A stretch of 64,000 nt of DNA, from positions 706,106 to 770,105 of the forward strand of contig NW_004190420.2 in the NCBI RefSeq assembly GCF_000224145.3, written 5' to 3'. The stretch comes from Ciona intestinalis (lineage: Eukaryota; Chordata; Ascidiacea; Phlebobranchia; Cionidae). Under the pieces are notes generated by a model. The model did not search any database and was not told the DNA's origin. It was given only the letters and a program-made list of their open reading frames with translations. This document shows positions 35,179 to 49,493 of this stretch, piece after piece (position 1 is the stretch's first letter; each line of letters begins with the position of its first letter). Made by a program: the position numbers and the translations under genes.

Positions 35179-35514
35179 AGAAATCGAACAGTACTGATTT
35201 TTAAAATAAATAATTAATATGCATGCACATGACCTGGATTTATTGACTGGTGTTGTTTGGTTCGAACCATTTAGTGAAAGACGAAAAAGTGTTAGCTTTA
35301 TTCGACAGTATTTACACGGCCCAGCATAGTGCGCGGCAGAGGCGATTGATCAAATTCGGTGTTGAACGAATACGAAATTTTTTAACAGATAAAAAAACAG
35401 AACAATAAATAAAAGAGCTTATTTCGAAGACACGCTGAATATTGTTAAAATTGCCAAAAAAATGTAGTGTGTGAGCATAGTAGGCTACTCTTTTAAGTGA
35501 GTATATACAGAGTT

Positions 35515-35610
35515 AAGTATAGACCAAGTTAGGAAACGGGTTGTAAAACAACGAGTCTTGTTTTCCATTGTCCCCGCGTCTATGGCGTCATGGTCGCCGC
35601 CATTATGAAG
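35515..35610. repeat. duplicated segment D3, copy 2
   Basis: Counterpart of 32101-32225. The CRE-like TGACGTCATAG is here ATGGCGTCATGG. Confidence 0.75.
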
Positions 35611-35661
35611 CTCACGGCAAAGCTCTTAGCGATTTATTAACGATTACTTTATTGTTTGTTT

Positions 35662-35698
35662 CAGAGTCCGTATATAAACTGTTTATATACGGACTCTG
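35662..35698. mobile_element. palindromic mini-insertion, family P8, copy 2 (37 bp)
   Basis: Arm CAGAGTCCGTATATAAAC and its reverse complement are separated by a single base. An exact 8-bp direct repeat GTTTGTTT flanks it (35654-35661 and 35699-35706). It has the same arms as the copy at 30825. Confidence 0.85.
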
Positions 35699-36547
35699 GT
35701 TTGTTTAAGTGCGCCAAATTCAAAATGCACCTTAAACTTTAATTAAATGATTGTCCCATTATTTTGTTCAGGAGTTTGGGAGGCCACGTTTTGGTAAGAT
35801 ATAACGAATCCTTACAACGATTCACGCCTGAATCAAACCAATTTCATTTAAGTGGGGACGCATTAAAAGCACTACTATCATACCTAATTATCATTAATCG
35901 TAATTGAAACATTGTTTTTAACTAAACATTACATGAGTAATATTAACTTATTCTTACATTACCTAATTACTGCGTAATTACTGTTTGTCCAAGTTCACGA
36001 AAAACAAACATTTTTAAGCGATGACAAGGTAAACTAGTGTAGATTTACAACTTAAGTCAGGGTACATGAGTTGTACAAAGCGTTTTTACACAAACTCTTT
36101 ATCAATCGCAATCGTTCAATCCACATACATCATAAAAGTCTGTATGAGTTACAATACATGTTTGAATGCATTTGTAGCGGTTGATGTGGGAAAGCAGTAG
36201 ATTTATTAATGTACTTTTATTTCGCTACAAATATACTGAAGTCCCAAGATCGAGTGTGTGCAACTTACGTCATTCTAATGACCGGTTTTTCGTGCCCAAC
36301 ATTCTCAAATATTGGACACTACGCTTCTAGACTACGCATTTTGTGACTACGTTTTTGAACTACGCATTCTCGTGAGCTGTTTTCCGTCATCGTTGTACGT
36401 GTTAATAAAGGAGTCAAAACCGTTAAGCGGGTGGTTTGTCATTTACTAAACAATCTGCGTCAGAACAGCCAAGAAGATAGTATCAGGCGTCAACAAGCAA
36501 CCAAGAGAGAATCAACATCGTACGGAGTCACATCAACCGAGCCAATC

Positions 36548-36597
36548 NNNNNNNNNNNNNNNNNNNNNNNNNNNNNNNNNNNNNNNNNNNNNNNNNN
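36548..36597. other. assembly gap, 50 N
   Basis: Exactly 50 N next to repeated sequence; true size unknown. Confidence 0.99.
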
Positions 36598-36880
36598 AGT
36601 TGACCGTTGTGGTAAAAGGGTTAATTAATGTTATGCTAATGAGTTTGATACGTGCTTACTCATTAGATTTTTGATGTCTTGTATATTTCAAGCAGGCACA
36701 GACTTAGATGAGCACAGACCATGGCACCCTCTCTAGATGGGCACAGACCATGGCGCCCCCGGCACAGACAGTTCAAAAATTATGTGTTATGTTGAAAAGA
36801 TTTTCATGGCAGAAATTCCATAAAGCATAGCTATCAATTTTAAATTTTATTTTACTTCCCCATACTTGGTTTCAATAATC

Positions 36881-37031
36881 GGCACTAGTGTAGAATCTTC
36901 CGGTACATAGCAGAATAGGCTGGTGGAAAGTGTTAGTGGTTGGTCGTTGGTGGTTAGGGGTTATTAGTTAGTGGTTGTAGGGGTTAGTGGTTAGCAAATA
37001 AGTTGGAGGGAAGACTCTTCACTAGCAACCA
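36881..37031. mobile_element. MITE family 2, copy 2
   Basis: Ends GGCACTAGTGTAGAATCTTC and AAGACTCTTCACTAGCAACC, with GGTTAGGGGTTA-type repeats inside, as in the copy at 6871. Confidence 0.75.
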
Positions 37032-37294
37032 ATATTCAATCATACTCTTTGTTAATCTTCCCATTGCTGTACATTTAATATTCATTTACATATTAAGTTA
37101 AAGCAATCCTTCGACCAATTGTTGCTGTGTAATTTATATTTTGGAACTCATGAAAAAAGAATTTTTAAAAGTGATTGATAAGGCTTTTACATTAAATATT
37201 AAATGATGCAAAAAATAATAAAGTGCCACAGGCATTTGGGAAGGTTTGGAATCAACACTTAATATTACTAGTTGATCTTAAAACTAGTAATACA

Positions 37295-37378
37295 AATTAT
37301 TAGCAACAAAATGCTTTAGGGCTTTGAAAAACTTTGAATTATTAGCAACAAAATGCTTTAGGGCTTTGAAAAACTTTG
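37295..37378. repeat. perfect tandem duplication, 2 x 42 bp
   Basis: Both units start AATTATTAGCAACAAAATGC and end AAAAACTTTG with no difference between them, so the duplication is recent or an assembly artefact. Confidence 0.9.
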
Positions 37379-37743
37379 AAACTAGCACTCTTGGAATTAG
37401 AATCACACAAACATGGATTTCTGACTCAAGTTAAATTAAACATACAATTAATATTTTGCTAGAATGTACAAACATCTATTTTAATAAAATTATAAATAAA
37501 CAAATTCTTGGCTTAAACTTAGCCATTTGATAGCCAACAATTGTTGTAATATATGACGTAATAATCTAACTTTTGTTTAATAATTAATTAATAACTGTTT
37601 GTGTGAAAAATATCGTGACAGAGTATCTATTAAAGCCTATTGATGTTGCATAATTTTAATAATAATTATTAGGTTGGCTATAATAACTGAGCTATCAGAG
37701 AAAGTATATTAGTAAATATGCACTTAACATATTGGGTAATATA

Positions 37744-40004
37744 TTAAATTAAAGTATCCAGTAAAAGGTTTATAAGCATGGTATATGCTTTGTAGATTCC
37801 ATACACACAAAGTGTAAGAATGAGACCCAAAGATAAGATTGTTTCACGTCTCATTCTTAGAAATACTGGATGTTCCTTTAAAGTTTCCAGTAAGCCCCCT
37901 CTAGCATTTTTATGCGGAAACGGAACATTAGGAACTGGTACATCAAGAAATTTACAAAGCGGTTCCCAACCATCACTCACTTTGTACACCAACAGGTTTG
38001 TTTTGGGTGCTTTCTTAAATAATGCAAATGTTTTTAGTAATAGAATCTGTCACATAGTAATTGGCAGAGCTGAGGGTTGTTTTTATTGAGGATGTTAAAA
38101 ATTTACGTTAACCAACCAAAATTTTAACACGCAGTGATTTGGTAAAAATAAATTTTAATGTAGTAGCTTGTGGGTTGTTGCAACACCGGATTGTGTGGGA
38201 CCAACAAAACAATAGTTCCTAATAAAAAGACAGTGTCCAACAAAACGATAATGTAAAGTTACCCATTAACCTGCATTACGTAAAGGTTGCTTTGTCTGAA
38301 TGTTCGTCTGCATATCATTTCATTCATCACATTTTTACCATGTATAATATCGTGTAGATCAAACATAGATCCAAACTCCACCATCACTAAAGAACATTTA
38401 ATAAGATACTAATTTCCTTTAAATTTAATCTTAAAGTTAAATTTGGGAACTGATAACATGTTACAAGTGACAGGCGACCTATTTAGGTTTACCAAAATTA
38501 AACAAGGTATCAGAAAGAGAACATACATTTATGCGGATATAAGTTTGTCATTTGAAGGAGTTCAGAGAAAATATTTAAGTTTTGTTTGAGATAAATCATT
38601 CAAAGCCATATGGTACTTGAACCATTAGGGGGTTTACAACTTATTCTATTAGTCATAGTGTAAATTTTTGTTGCTAGAGGAAGTGACAGTGTTTGGTTTC
38701 TTAAAGAAATATAAAAAAAACTAAGAAATTCTAATCCAACTAGAGTAATACAGTTTTACATATATATTATATATGTATAGTAGTAGGGTGGGGGAAGATG
38801 GGACAATGGGACACCATTTTTAATCTATTTTCTCATCTCATGTGGTAATAAACAAAGAAAATTCAATAAATTATAAAATCGTAATCTCACAACTCCCATA
38901 GATCGTGGATATTTGTTTTAAACTCAATCAGGATATTTGAATATTGCGTGCTAAAGCTGTCTTGTCTTCCCCACCCTACTGTATAATGATGTAGTTACTT
39001 AACTGGCAGATTTATGAGGGCGTAAAAAAAACAAAAGGTTTTCCATAAAAATTTTAACAGTGCTAATTATTAAAACACAAATGTGGGAATTAAAATGGTT
39101 AACCCTCAAATACTAAAAACTCTGCTGTATCACATTAGCCAAGATTATATAGCTAAAAATCCTTACTCATTCTTCTAACAAATCTTAAATATCTGTGACC
39201 AGTTGGTGACAGCGTCATCATTGCGGAGAACATCTTGTTTGACTGCATATTTTCTACTTGTTTTTGCATGCTTTTCCACCACTGGTCTTCGTCTCGAATT
39301 GTTAAAATAATCTGTATAATAAATTACTACCAACTTAGCTTTTCTAACTAAAATATAAGGTAATTATATTTAAAGTTGTCAGTTTCGTTCCGTTAACATA
39401 ATTTTCTTGGTATTTATTGGATTGAAACAAAGTTACAATTAACAATTCTTTGTTTTAAAAGGTTTAGTTATTTCAAATTTGATAAGCATTGTCAATCAGA
39501 ATGCAAAGGGAGGTTTACCCCAAAATAGAATGTTATAAATAGATTTATCTTTCCCTCTTCTAATATTGCCCTACTGGTTATAACACATGTGTTCTGTTCT
39601 ACGCACTCATGCCTGGTTAAGTATTATCAAGTATGTAACTTTGTGAAAAAATATAAATATATATATATATATATATTTTTTTTTCATCTGATATATGGTG
39701 TATGGCCTTCCTGTTGATGGCCTATTATATAAAAATGATTGAATAAATTTACCTTTGCATCTGGGAACGCTTGTAGTAGTTCTTCCCAATAGTAAAAAAT
39801 AGGTCCATCAACACATGTGTCTACATCTTTGTACATCTCTTCCAGATCAGCTATTGTCCCTTTTCCGCTCCAAAACTTATTCCATTGGTCCCCATGCAAC
39901 CAAAAATGCTCCATAATATCATACACACTGTATCCAATTATATCAAATGCAGCATGCATTGTCTTTGTGCCAGTTTTTGGCAATCCTGCCATAATTACCT
40001 TCAT
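37744..40004 (-). CDS. P-loop sulfotransferase-like protein with C-terminal anchor
   Basis: Four minus-strand exons, 40004-39753, 39311-39167, 38386-38271 and 38013-37744, all in phase, give 260 residues. The start MKVIMAGLPKTGTKTMHAAF carries the PAPS 5'-phosphosulfate loop (GLPKTGTKT). Exon 2 ILTIRDEDQWWKSM holds the 3'-phosphate motif (Arg, Ser). Exon 4 KVSDGWEPLCKFLDVPVP is the conserved C-terminal signature of the Sulfotransfer_4 (PF17784-type) group. The acceptor substrate is unknown. The final ~33 residues (ILSLGLILTLCVYGIYKAY) form a hydrophobic segment, suggesting a tail anchor with the enzyme on the cytoplasmic side. An AG acceptor lies 15 bases before the ATG, so there is a 5' UTR intron or a trans-spliced leader (known in Ciona). 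A MITE sits in intron 2. Confidence 0.85.
38781..38991. mobile_element. MITE family 1, copy j (sulfotransferase intron 2)
   Basis: Left end TAGTAGGGTGGGGGAAGATG, right end CTTGTCTTCCCCACCCTACT, and interior TCAATCAGGATATTTGAATA as in other copies. The left end carries a small internal duplication (GGGACAATGGGACACC). Confidence 0.85.
39555..39640 (-). mobile_element. SINE fragment (sulfotransferase intron 1)
   Basis: On the minus strand it reads CATGAGTGCGTAGAACAGAA followed by CACATGTGTTATAAC, matching the 3' body of the SINE at 12050 (GGCACGAGGTATGTGCAATA, CCCCTGTGTTAAAAC). Confidence 0.5.
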
Positions 40005-41686
40005 CTTCGCTTTACTATTCTATAAGCAAAATAATATTTTATTATTAATCTTAGTATTGTTTGGTTTTAACTTTCACTTTCTGATTTTGTTCATTTATTT
40101 ACAACAATATAAAATGTCTACATTTTAAAGTATCTTTAATATAGATTTGTTGCCTATTTTAAAACATTGTTTGACTGCTTCTTTTCTTTTTAATACATCA
40201 CAAACTCCAGATATGTTTGTATGATGCAATAAATAAGACTTAACATGTGATGTTTAAATTTCTGATTATGTAACACGTTAACAACTTCGATTTACACCAC
40301 AAATACACAAATGCTTAGACATTCTGTCTCAGTTTTACATTTGTTCAATCAAAGGTTTGTTTATTTTTAGTTTGTTAATTTGTTATGTAATGTTATATAT
40401 AACCTGGTGGTGCAGCCAGAAATACAACCACGTCCTCAGCTTTGGAACCTAATGTTCATGTCCTCTTTTTAACTTCTAAATTTAACACAGAATATGGAAC
40501 ACAAGTTACAATAGATATTTAGGGTATTTTTATTTATATTATGTATATATATAATTTTATTTCTTACATGATAGCACTGTATACAGGGGCTAACTATGTA
40601 GACATTGTAACAAACACTTTAAAACTTTGTATGAAACGAACTTACTTTTTCGATAAGTGTTTATTATGGTTTGATTTATGAATGTCAATGTGATTTAATT
40701 TACTTGAATAAAAAACAAAAGCTGGAACCCTTAGATTCATTTTACCCTGCTGATTTTTTGCCAATGTCACCTTACAACACCTGTGTTATAATTCAGCAGT
40801 GAGACTAGGGTGTATAAATACAGCATGTGTCTGATGTATTGGATGGCTGAAACTATGTTATCAACTAATAGATAGTATGTGCAGATTAAACACAAAACTG
40901 CATTGTATAGGACTTGGTTTGTTCAGATGCTTATATGCATGTGTTGACAGAGAGAACACTCGCTAAAGGTGTTAAACTGGTAACTAGTATAAATTTCCTG
41001 ATTTTTTTTGCCCTAATAAAAGTCCACACACTGGTTGATTCTGGTATATATTTTTTAACCAGTCCTATCAAAAAAAAATGTTCGTTATGGACCACATTGG
41101 ACCACCATGTTGTGGAAAAGTTCGCAAAACAGGCAGAAGGCCAATCATAATGGCTGCTACTGAATTTTTTATATGTAGAAATGACTTAACAGACACTATC
41201 TTCTAGTACCACTCTGCAAACTTATTACTTTGTACTATCAGATTTAACATTTTTACAGACACAAATTTTCATATCCAGTCGGGTATAAGTTTATGCGAAT
41301 ATATTTTAAGAACTTACACGTCACTTTAATACAAGGATAAATTGCAACTTCAAATGTAAGAATTATTCAACACTGAAAAATAAAACTTCTTAAGTTAAAG
41401 TAAACCAAAAGAATGCTGTATACCCCTATTATTTAGGATAATAAGTTAAAGAAGGCTAACACACTCTGAGAAAATAGTTTTTGTTTTATAAAGCAATCTC
41501 AAGGCAAAACAAGCAGATGGTAACGAATATAATGGAAGCATATTTGCACAATTTACAATGAGTGGTTAAAATATGAAGCATAGGAACAGAAGCACCTAAA
41601 CTAATTAGGATCTCCAACAATGATAATGTGCTGTGGTTATAAATACAGAGAGTATACTAGTGTGGCTTTAATATACAATATTGTGC
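40005..41686. other. intergenic between two minus-strand genes
   Basis: Upstream region of the sulfotransferase-like gene and 3' flank of TPRA1. A + strand open frame at 40914-41150 has no support. No repeat recognised with confidence. Confidence 0.45.
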
Positions 41687-44420
<2,734 letters not shown>

Positions 44421-45031
44421 TAAGAATAATAATTCAAAACCCAACGATATTTACAGTTCTGAAAATCAGGTTGGCAGTCAGTTTATTATCTTTACACAGT
44501 TTTGGTGCTAGTGAAGATTTCTATACAAAAATTGCATAACATAAACCTAACGAAGTTAACGAACTACACCTTTTTACTGGCCTTTAGACGTCTATTTTCT
44601 AAATTCGCCTTTCGGTTTTGTTTGTTTGTTTATTCAACCATGACGATGGTGCAGACAACATAGATATCTTAACTAGGTATCTGTGCAGACAATAGACATA
44701 GCATACTCACGAAAGTTTTTAAAATAGAATTTATTTTAAAAAGCGTGTGTATCTTTGAATTATAAATAGAGCACGTTACAAAAAACAATAACGTATGTAC
44801 ATATTGTTAACATAGGCTTTGCATATTGATAACAGGTTCCTGGGGAGTTCGCTAAAAATATTAATAGAACTCGATATACACTTCGCCACAAGAGTTCGTG
44901 ATATTCGTTTCTCAAGTTCAAAGCCGAACACCGGATTTGAGCTTACGTGTTATAAGGAACGAACCACTGCAGTCTAATAGGGTGGAGCTGCAAGAATTCG
45001 TATCAACTCCGTAGTAAACCAGGACGCGATC
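44421..45031. promoter_or_regulatory. divergent promoter region TPRA1 / XXYLT1
   Basis: About 610 bp separate the two start codons. A 20-bp end of a family 2 MITE (GGTGCTAGTGAAGATTT) lies at 44501-44520. No TATA box; a shared bidirectional promoter is inferred. Confidence 0.4.
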
Positions 45032-47421
45032 ATGGCCGGCCAAAGAGGTCAGAACACCCAAAGACGTTCCAGAGGACAAACAAATGGGTTAATGTCAAAT
45101 TTACTTTCGAGCAAGGTCATGCAGGTGCGATAGTCATATATTCCCTTTCTCAATTCTTGATTTTGGTAGGACACTTACTATTTAACTAAACCGACTGGCT
45201 CTAGTATAGAACCCCCCAGTGCGTTACAGACTAGGTTGGTGGCAAGTGGTTATATCTTATATATGGGGTGGTGGTTACTGGTTAGCAGATAATGTATTGG
45301 AAGAATATTTACTAGCACCAAACTTTTATTAAAGATTTAAAACAACTTTTATTAAAGATTTAATAAACTTATATTTTGAGTTTTACTACGGGAATTTATA
45401 CAAAGGTGCTCCTGATCCTCTGCATTCTTTCATGTGTTTTTTTGTTCTACAACTTTGGAACATCAACTCAGACTTTCACAAAAGAAAGTAAAGCATTCTA
45501 CCGAGCAGAGAATCATCCAAGTTAGTCATTTTTACAATTTCAGTAGTATATAGGTTATTGTTACTTATGGCCTTATGGGTGCTAGTGAGGACTTCATTTG
45601 CCATGTCATAAACTAACCACCAAATTCCAACATGTTTGCATTTTTTTGGTTTCTTGCAATGTCGGCATGTCGGCATGTCGTCATGAGTGGATTGTACACT
45701 ATTGCTTGTTTAAAATATACATAACATGTAAAATTTTGTTTTATAGTCAATGTTAAATCAGACCGAGAAGAGCAAATTGCAGGAACTTTTGAAGGAAAGC
45801 AAGCTAAAGCAGCCAAGGTACAATTTCTATATATATATTGAAAAACAATGTAACCCTGAAAATTTTACTTAATTTTCCAGGACGTAGCCCAAAAACATGC
45901 AGATGAATTCAAAAATGACTATCATGTGTTGTTCATATTTGCCCACAAAAACCCAAAGCTTGAGTGAGCTTTTTTTCATTTTTAATTACCCATTATTTAT
46001 CAATGTGTTTTAAGCTTGTTTTAAACAGGAAAAAGTTCACCACTGCTTTTGGGTCAATGTTTAAGCATGCCAAATTCAATGAAAGAGAAACATTTCATTT
46101 GCATTTCGTATGTGAAAAAGAAGGCAAAGAGTTTGTGCAACAATACTTCAAGGAACATGTTTCCCATCCAAAGTTTAATTTAAAGGTAATTAATTAGTTA
46201 GATAAACTATTCAATGGAACAAATTAACAGTTGAAAAGCAGTAAATATAAACAGCTGCAATATGAATTTCCATTAACATTTAGATATCTTACTTTGGTTG
46301 CTTTAACTTACTTGTTTACATTATTGAGTTGTATTTATAAACAAAATGACCGTTTTGCTTAGATTCATTTTCATGACACAATAAAACTTGCTCGTCAAGT
46401 TCACCCATTGGTGCAAGGAATACAAGCAATGCTTGGGAATGACCATCCTTACTTTTCTGAAACAGCCATCTTTTTCCTATCTATGGTTTTACCAAACATC
46501 ATGCCAGAGAATGTAAGTTGCTGCATTGTATATTACCTCTTATATGCATGTATCTTATTTACCAATATGGATTTTTTTAGCCCACCTATTCTGTGCTAGG
46601 AACACAATACTGTGTTTATACACTGACTGCATTAATCCACTTTATATAAATAGCCTATATTTAATGCTGAACTACAATTTAAACCTACCTTTTAACAGAT
46701 CCACCGACTTGTGCAGTTGGACTTAGATTTAAAGTTCGTAACAAACATTCGTGACCTGTGGTCGGAATTTGATTATTTTACCAAGGATACTGTTATTGGA
46801 ATTGGAAATGAAAATCAACCAGTGTATCGGTACACAAATTTATCCCAGTAGTTTATTTTCTTACATAGGTTATGTAAATACTTTTTATTATAGACACCTG
46901 CTATGGCAGTACCGAAATGAAAACCCAAACACCAAAGTTGGAGAACCCTATCCTGCTGGTCAACCAGGGTTTAACTCTGGTGTGGTTCTGCTACACTTGG
47001 ATAATATGAGAACTTCTAGTCTTTATAATTCATATATGAATGCAACTAATCTGCAAAGGATTGTTCAAAAGTAAGCAGTTTTTTAGAAATACTTCATAAA
47101 GCTGCAAATTTTTTTTTATAAGAGGTGTAGGCCTAACCAATATGCTGTTTTTGTCTCATAGTCAAAACCTATATACACTATGCTCACAAACTTAACTAAT
47201 GTAGGTACCACTTCAAGGGTCATCTTGGTGACCAAGACTTTTATACATTATTGGCTTTCGAACACCCACCGCTCTTCCATGTCTTGCCATGTGGTTGGAA
47301 CAAGCAGTTATGTCAATGGTGGAAAGATAAGGGATACCAGGATATATTTGATCAGTATTTTGACTGCAAGAGTGAAATCAAAATCTGGCACGGGAATTGT
47401 GATTCTTCATTCCCAGAATAG
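45032..47421 (+). CDS. XXYLT1: XXYLT1, xyloside xylosyltransferase
   Basis: Exons 45381-45520, 45747-45817, 45881-45963, 46029-46185, 46363-46512, 46699-46829, 46894-47070 and 47205-47421 join in phase. The proposed first exon 45032-45124 (MAGQRGQNTQRRSRGQTNGL) does not: it leaves phase 0 where exon 2 needs two bases. A tiny missing exon or a one-base error is possible. Exon 2 encodes the type II anchor (YTKVLLILCILSCVFLFYNF). LVQLDLDLKFV holds the DXD motif, and FNSGVVLLHLDNM, FKGHLGDQDFYTLLAFEHP, NKQLCQWWKDKGY and KIWHGNC are strong matches to XXYLT1. The human enzyme adds the second xylose to O-glucose on Notch-type EGF repeats in the ER. The predicted length of about 405 is near the human 393. 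Confidence 0.9.
45197..45320. mobile_element. MITE family 2, copy 4 (XXYLT1 intron 1)
   Basis: Right end GAAGAATATTTACTAGCACC and interior GGTGGTTACTGGTTAGCAGA as in the copy at 6871; the left end is degraded. Confidence 0.65.
45578..45640. mobile_element. MITE family 2 fragment (XXYLT1 intron 2)
   Basis: GGGTGCTAGTGAGGACTTC followed by ACTAACCACCAAATTCCAAC; only one end of the element is present. Confidence 0.55.
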
Positions 47422-47790
47422 TGCTTTCACATACCTTAACCTTCCTAATCAATCAGTCAATGTATTCATAAGGAAAAAAAAATTAGCATTGTGGTTTGCA
47501 CCAAGCAATTAGTAATATTATTGGTGCACTTTTTAAATTTTTTTTGCTGACATGCCTTCCTGCAATTGTTTCATTTACCTTATAGGTGCCTTGTAAAAAC
47601 AGTTATACGTAGTATCATGTTTCTTATAAGTATTTCATGCTTTTATAACTTTTTACAATCATATCGTTGAAGCATTAACATGCTTGTTATTTGTATACAG
47701 CATACACTTTTACAATGGAAAACATTGTGGATAAAGTCTAGAATTTCCACTGCACCCATTTTATCTTTCATTGCAATGAAATCATTTTAC

Positions 47791-48979
47791 TCATTTTTTC
47801 CCTTCCACCATAATAATGTGGTAACCAAACTTCGTTTTAACTGGCGGGTCCGTGTACTTGGGGGATGCCAAAGAACTAACTGGCAATGCAAAAGCAGCTT
47901 CTTGAAATGGACCAACCATGCTTCCACGTATCATCCAGCCCAAATCACCCTATACCATAAAGAAACCCATGTCTTCTGTTCAATGCCGTATTATAACAGG
48001 TCCCTTTAATTAGTGCATGTCCACTATGTCAGCAATATTCACTACATAGTAGACATAGTGTTGTGGAATGTGGACATACCAGACATGCACTAATTAAAGG
48101 GACGTATTATAACTAGCACTAACACACACTTACGCCGGACCTTGCTTTGTCCTCACTGTATTGTTGAGCAACCTCATTGAATTTCATTCCTGCCTTTATC
48201 TTCTCCATTGCTTCCATGCACTTGGAGTGCTTTTCGCAAAGAATATGCCGCACCTAAAAAAACTACCATGAGACCACCATAACTATATTCTAATAATAAT
48301 TGCAATAAAAGCAAGTGTTTTGTCACATGACATTAAGTTGTGTCTTTATAAAACTGCTTATTTATCCCTAAGTGGAACACCAGCAATGTAGTTAAAGGTA
48401 CACAACTTTTCACGTACTGCATTAGACCATTTTAGATCGTGTAAAAATGTTTTTATAGTTATTAATATTGCAAACCTTGACAGAATTGGCACCTTTAGGT
48501 TCCTTTTTACCTCCACCACCTGCGCCTGCTGCATCTAGGGATTACAATAATCGATTAATACCGAAGTCAAAAAATAATTAAAATGGACTGGGCCATTAAC
48601 TCCTTTTTACTCTACTTGTTCTAAGCTGTATTATTTACAAGCAAAAGGTAGGCTACTTGTCTGTTTTTTTTGTCTTTAGACAATAGCGAAGATCAAATTA
48701 ATTAAAACAAGAAAAGTAAGACAAAACAGTTCTTTTTTTGAAAAACTTTAGACTGAACCATAGTCTTATAGATAAATCTCATCTCTTTTGCACCAGACTT
48801 AAAAAAAGTTGACATACATAGTTACATCACTAAACAATACGTTCCTACAAAATCAATCATTTTTCGATATTGGTATATATTATACACTGTTCACAATGGG
48901 CCACGATTAAATTTGTAAATTCAATTATACCTTTTTTGGATGACTTCCCCTTATCTCCACCTCCACCTTTCTTCGGCAT
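47791..48979 (-). CDS. PIN4: PIN4, parvulin-type peptidyl-prolyl isomerase
   Basis: Four minus-strand exons, 48979-48931, 48534-48476, 48253-48134 and 47949-47791, in phase, give 128 residues; human PIN4 has 131. The start [16 protein letters not shown] and following Gly/Lys-rich stretch are the disordered basic N-terminus that binds DNA/preribosomes in PIN4. The parvulin domain begins [20 protein letters not shown], continues [20 protein letters not shown] and [20 protein letters not shown], and ends [15 protein letters not shown]. The family acts in ribosome biogenesis and chromatin. Its 3' end faces XXYLT1 (370 bp apart). Intron 3 holds a foldback element. Confidence 0.96.
47998..48103. 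mobile_element. foldback element, GTCCCTTTAATT family, copy 1 (PIN4 intron 3)
   Basis: Arms GTCCCTTTAATTAGTGCATG and CATGCACTAATTAAAGGGAC, with a further inverted GTCCA/TGGAC region inside. A 10-bp direct repeat GTATTATAAC flanks it (47988-47997 and 48104-48113). Confidence 0.85.
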
Positions 48980-49493
48980 CTTGTTTAAAATATGCAACTC
49001 TAAAAGCACCTAGAACGTATTAACGTAAAAACGTGTTTGAATACTGTAATGTGCAGTGCGTGTTACACAGCTTATCCACTCTGCGTTGTTGTTGATGCTT
49101 TGACAGAATATTACAAATGAACACACACGCACGTTGTCGCGAGAGTGGCGAATCAAAATATGCTGCTCGAAGAAAAATCTATCATGTGGAACCGTTATAT
49201 AAACCCTCAGGTCCAAAAACTCCGTGTTGTTATTTGTCGTGAGCGACTCAGCGCTATAGGGTAACAGCACTTCCCCCTGTGTCTGTAAGGGGGAAATACA
49301 AGAAAATTCTTTACTATTGCTCATGTTTCATTTGCAAATCGGTGTGTATCAGTGTGAGCATTTGAAATAGGATCGCAGCGTAGGGTTTGGGTTTATCCAA
49401 AGTTAGTAGAGACGTTGGGTTTATCCTGTTGTGCAGAAGCAGGTATGTACATTATATGTTTTTTCTTATCTTTCTCTTTTTTTCAGATAAAAT
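48980..49493. promoter_or_regulatory. divergent region PIN4 / M17 aminopeptidase
   Basis: 514 bp between start codons. On the plus strand a donor CAG|GTATGT at 49443 and an acceptor ending at 49486 define a 44-base intron in the 5' UTR of the M17 gene. A minus-strand open frame of 104 codons (49324-49010) also lies here; it begins with ATG but I cannot support it as a gene. Confidence 0.5.

Larger units (their letters stand above)
35707..37743. other. intergenic region with repeats and a gap
   Basis: Lies between the KADGYYD gene and the sulfotransferase-like gene. It contains the 50-N gap, a MITE, and a duplicated 42-mer. The stretch 36175-36440 (AATAAA, then GCGGGTGGTTTGTCA) has the look of an old LTR edge, but no partner LTR or protein domain is visible. 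36598-36665 resembles 55325-55400 (both contain ACGTGCTTACTCATTA). Confidence 0.4.

Noticed and set aside
34865-35197. Second open frame across the KADGYYD repeat (MVTMTPKP-type repeat)
   Set aside because: It is open only because repeat units are multiples of three. It has no signal peptide and starts inside the repeat; the KADGYYD frame has the signal peptide and splice context.
36175-36547. Possible LTR retroelement edge
   Set aside because: The AATAAA and TGTCA-type end are suggestive, but there is no second LTR, no target duplication and no protein domain in view, and a gap follows. Left as unassigned repeat.
39655-39690. (AT)n and T-run near 39660
   Set aside because: Plain simple-sequence repeat at the end of a SINE fragment; nothing further to interpret.
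49010-49324. 104-codon minus-strand open frame in the PIN4/M17 spacer
   Set aside because: It starts with ATG and is intact, but composition and family resemblance are not convincing and it overlaps the shared promoter region. A transcript would be needed.
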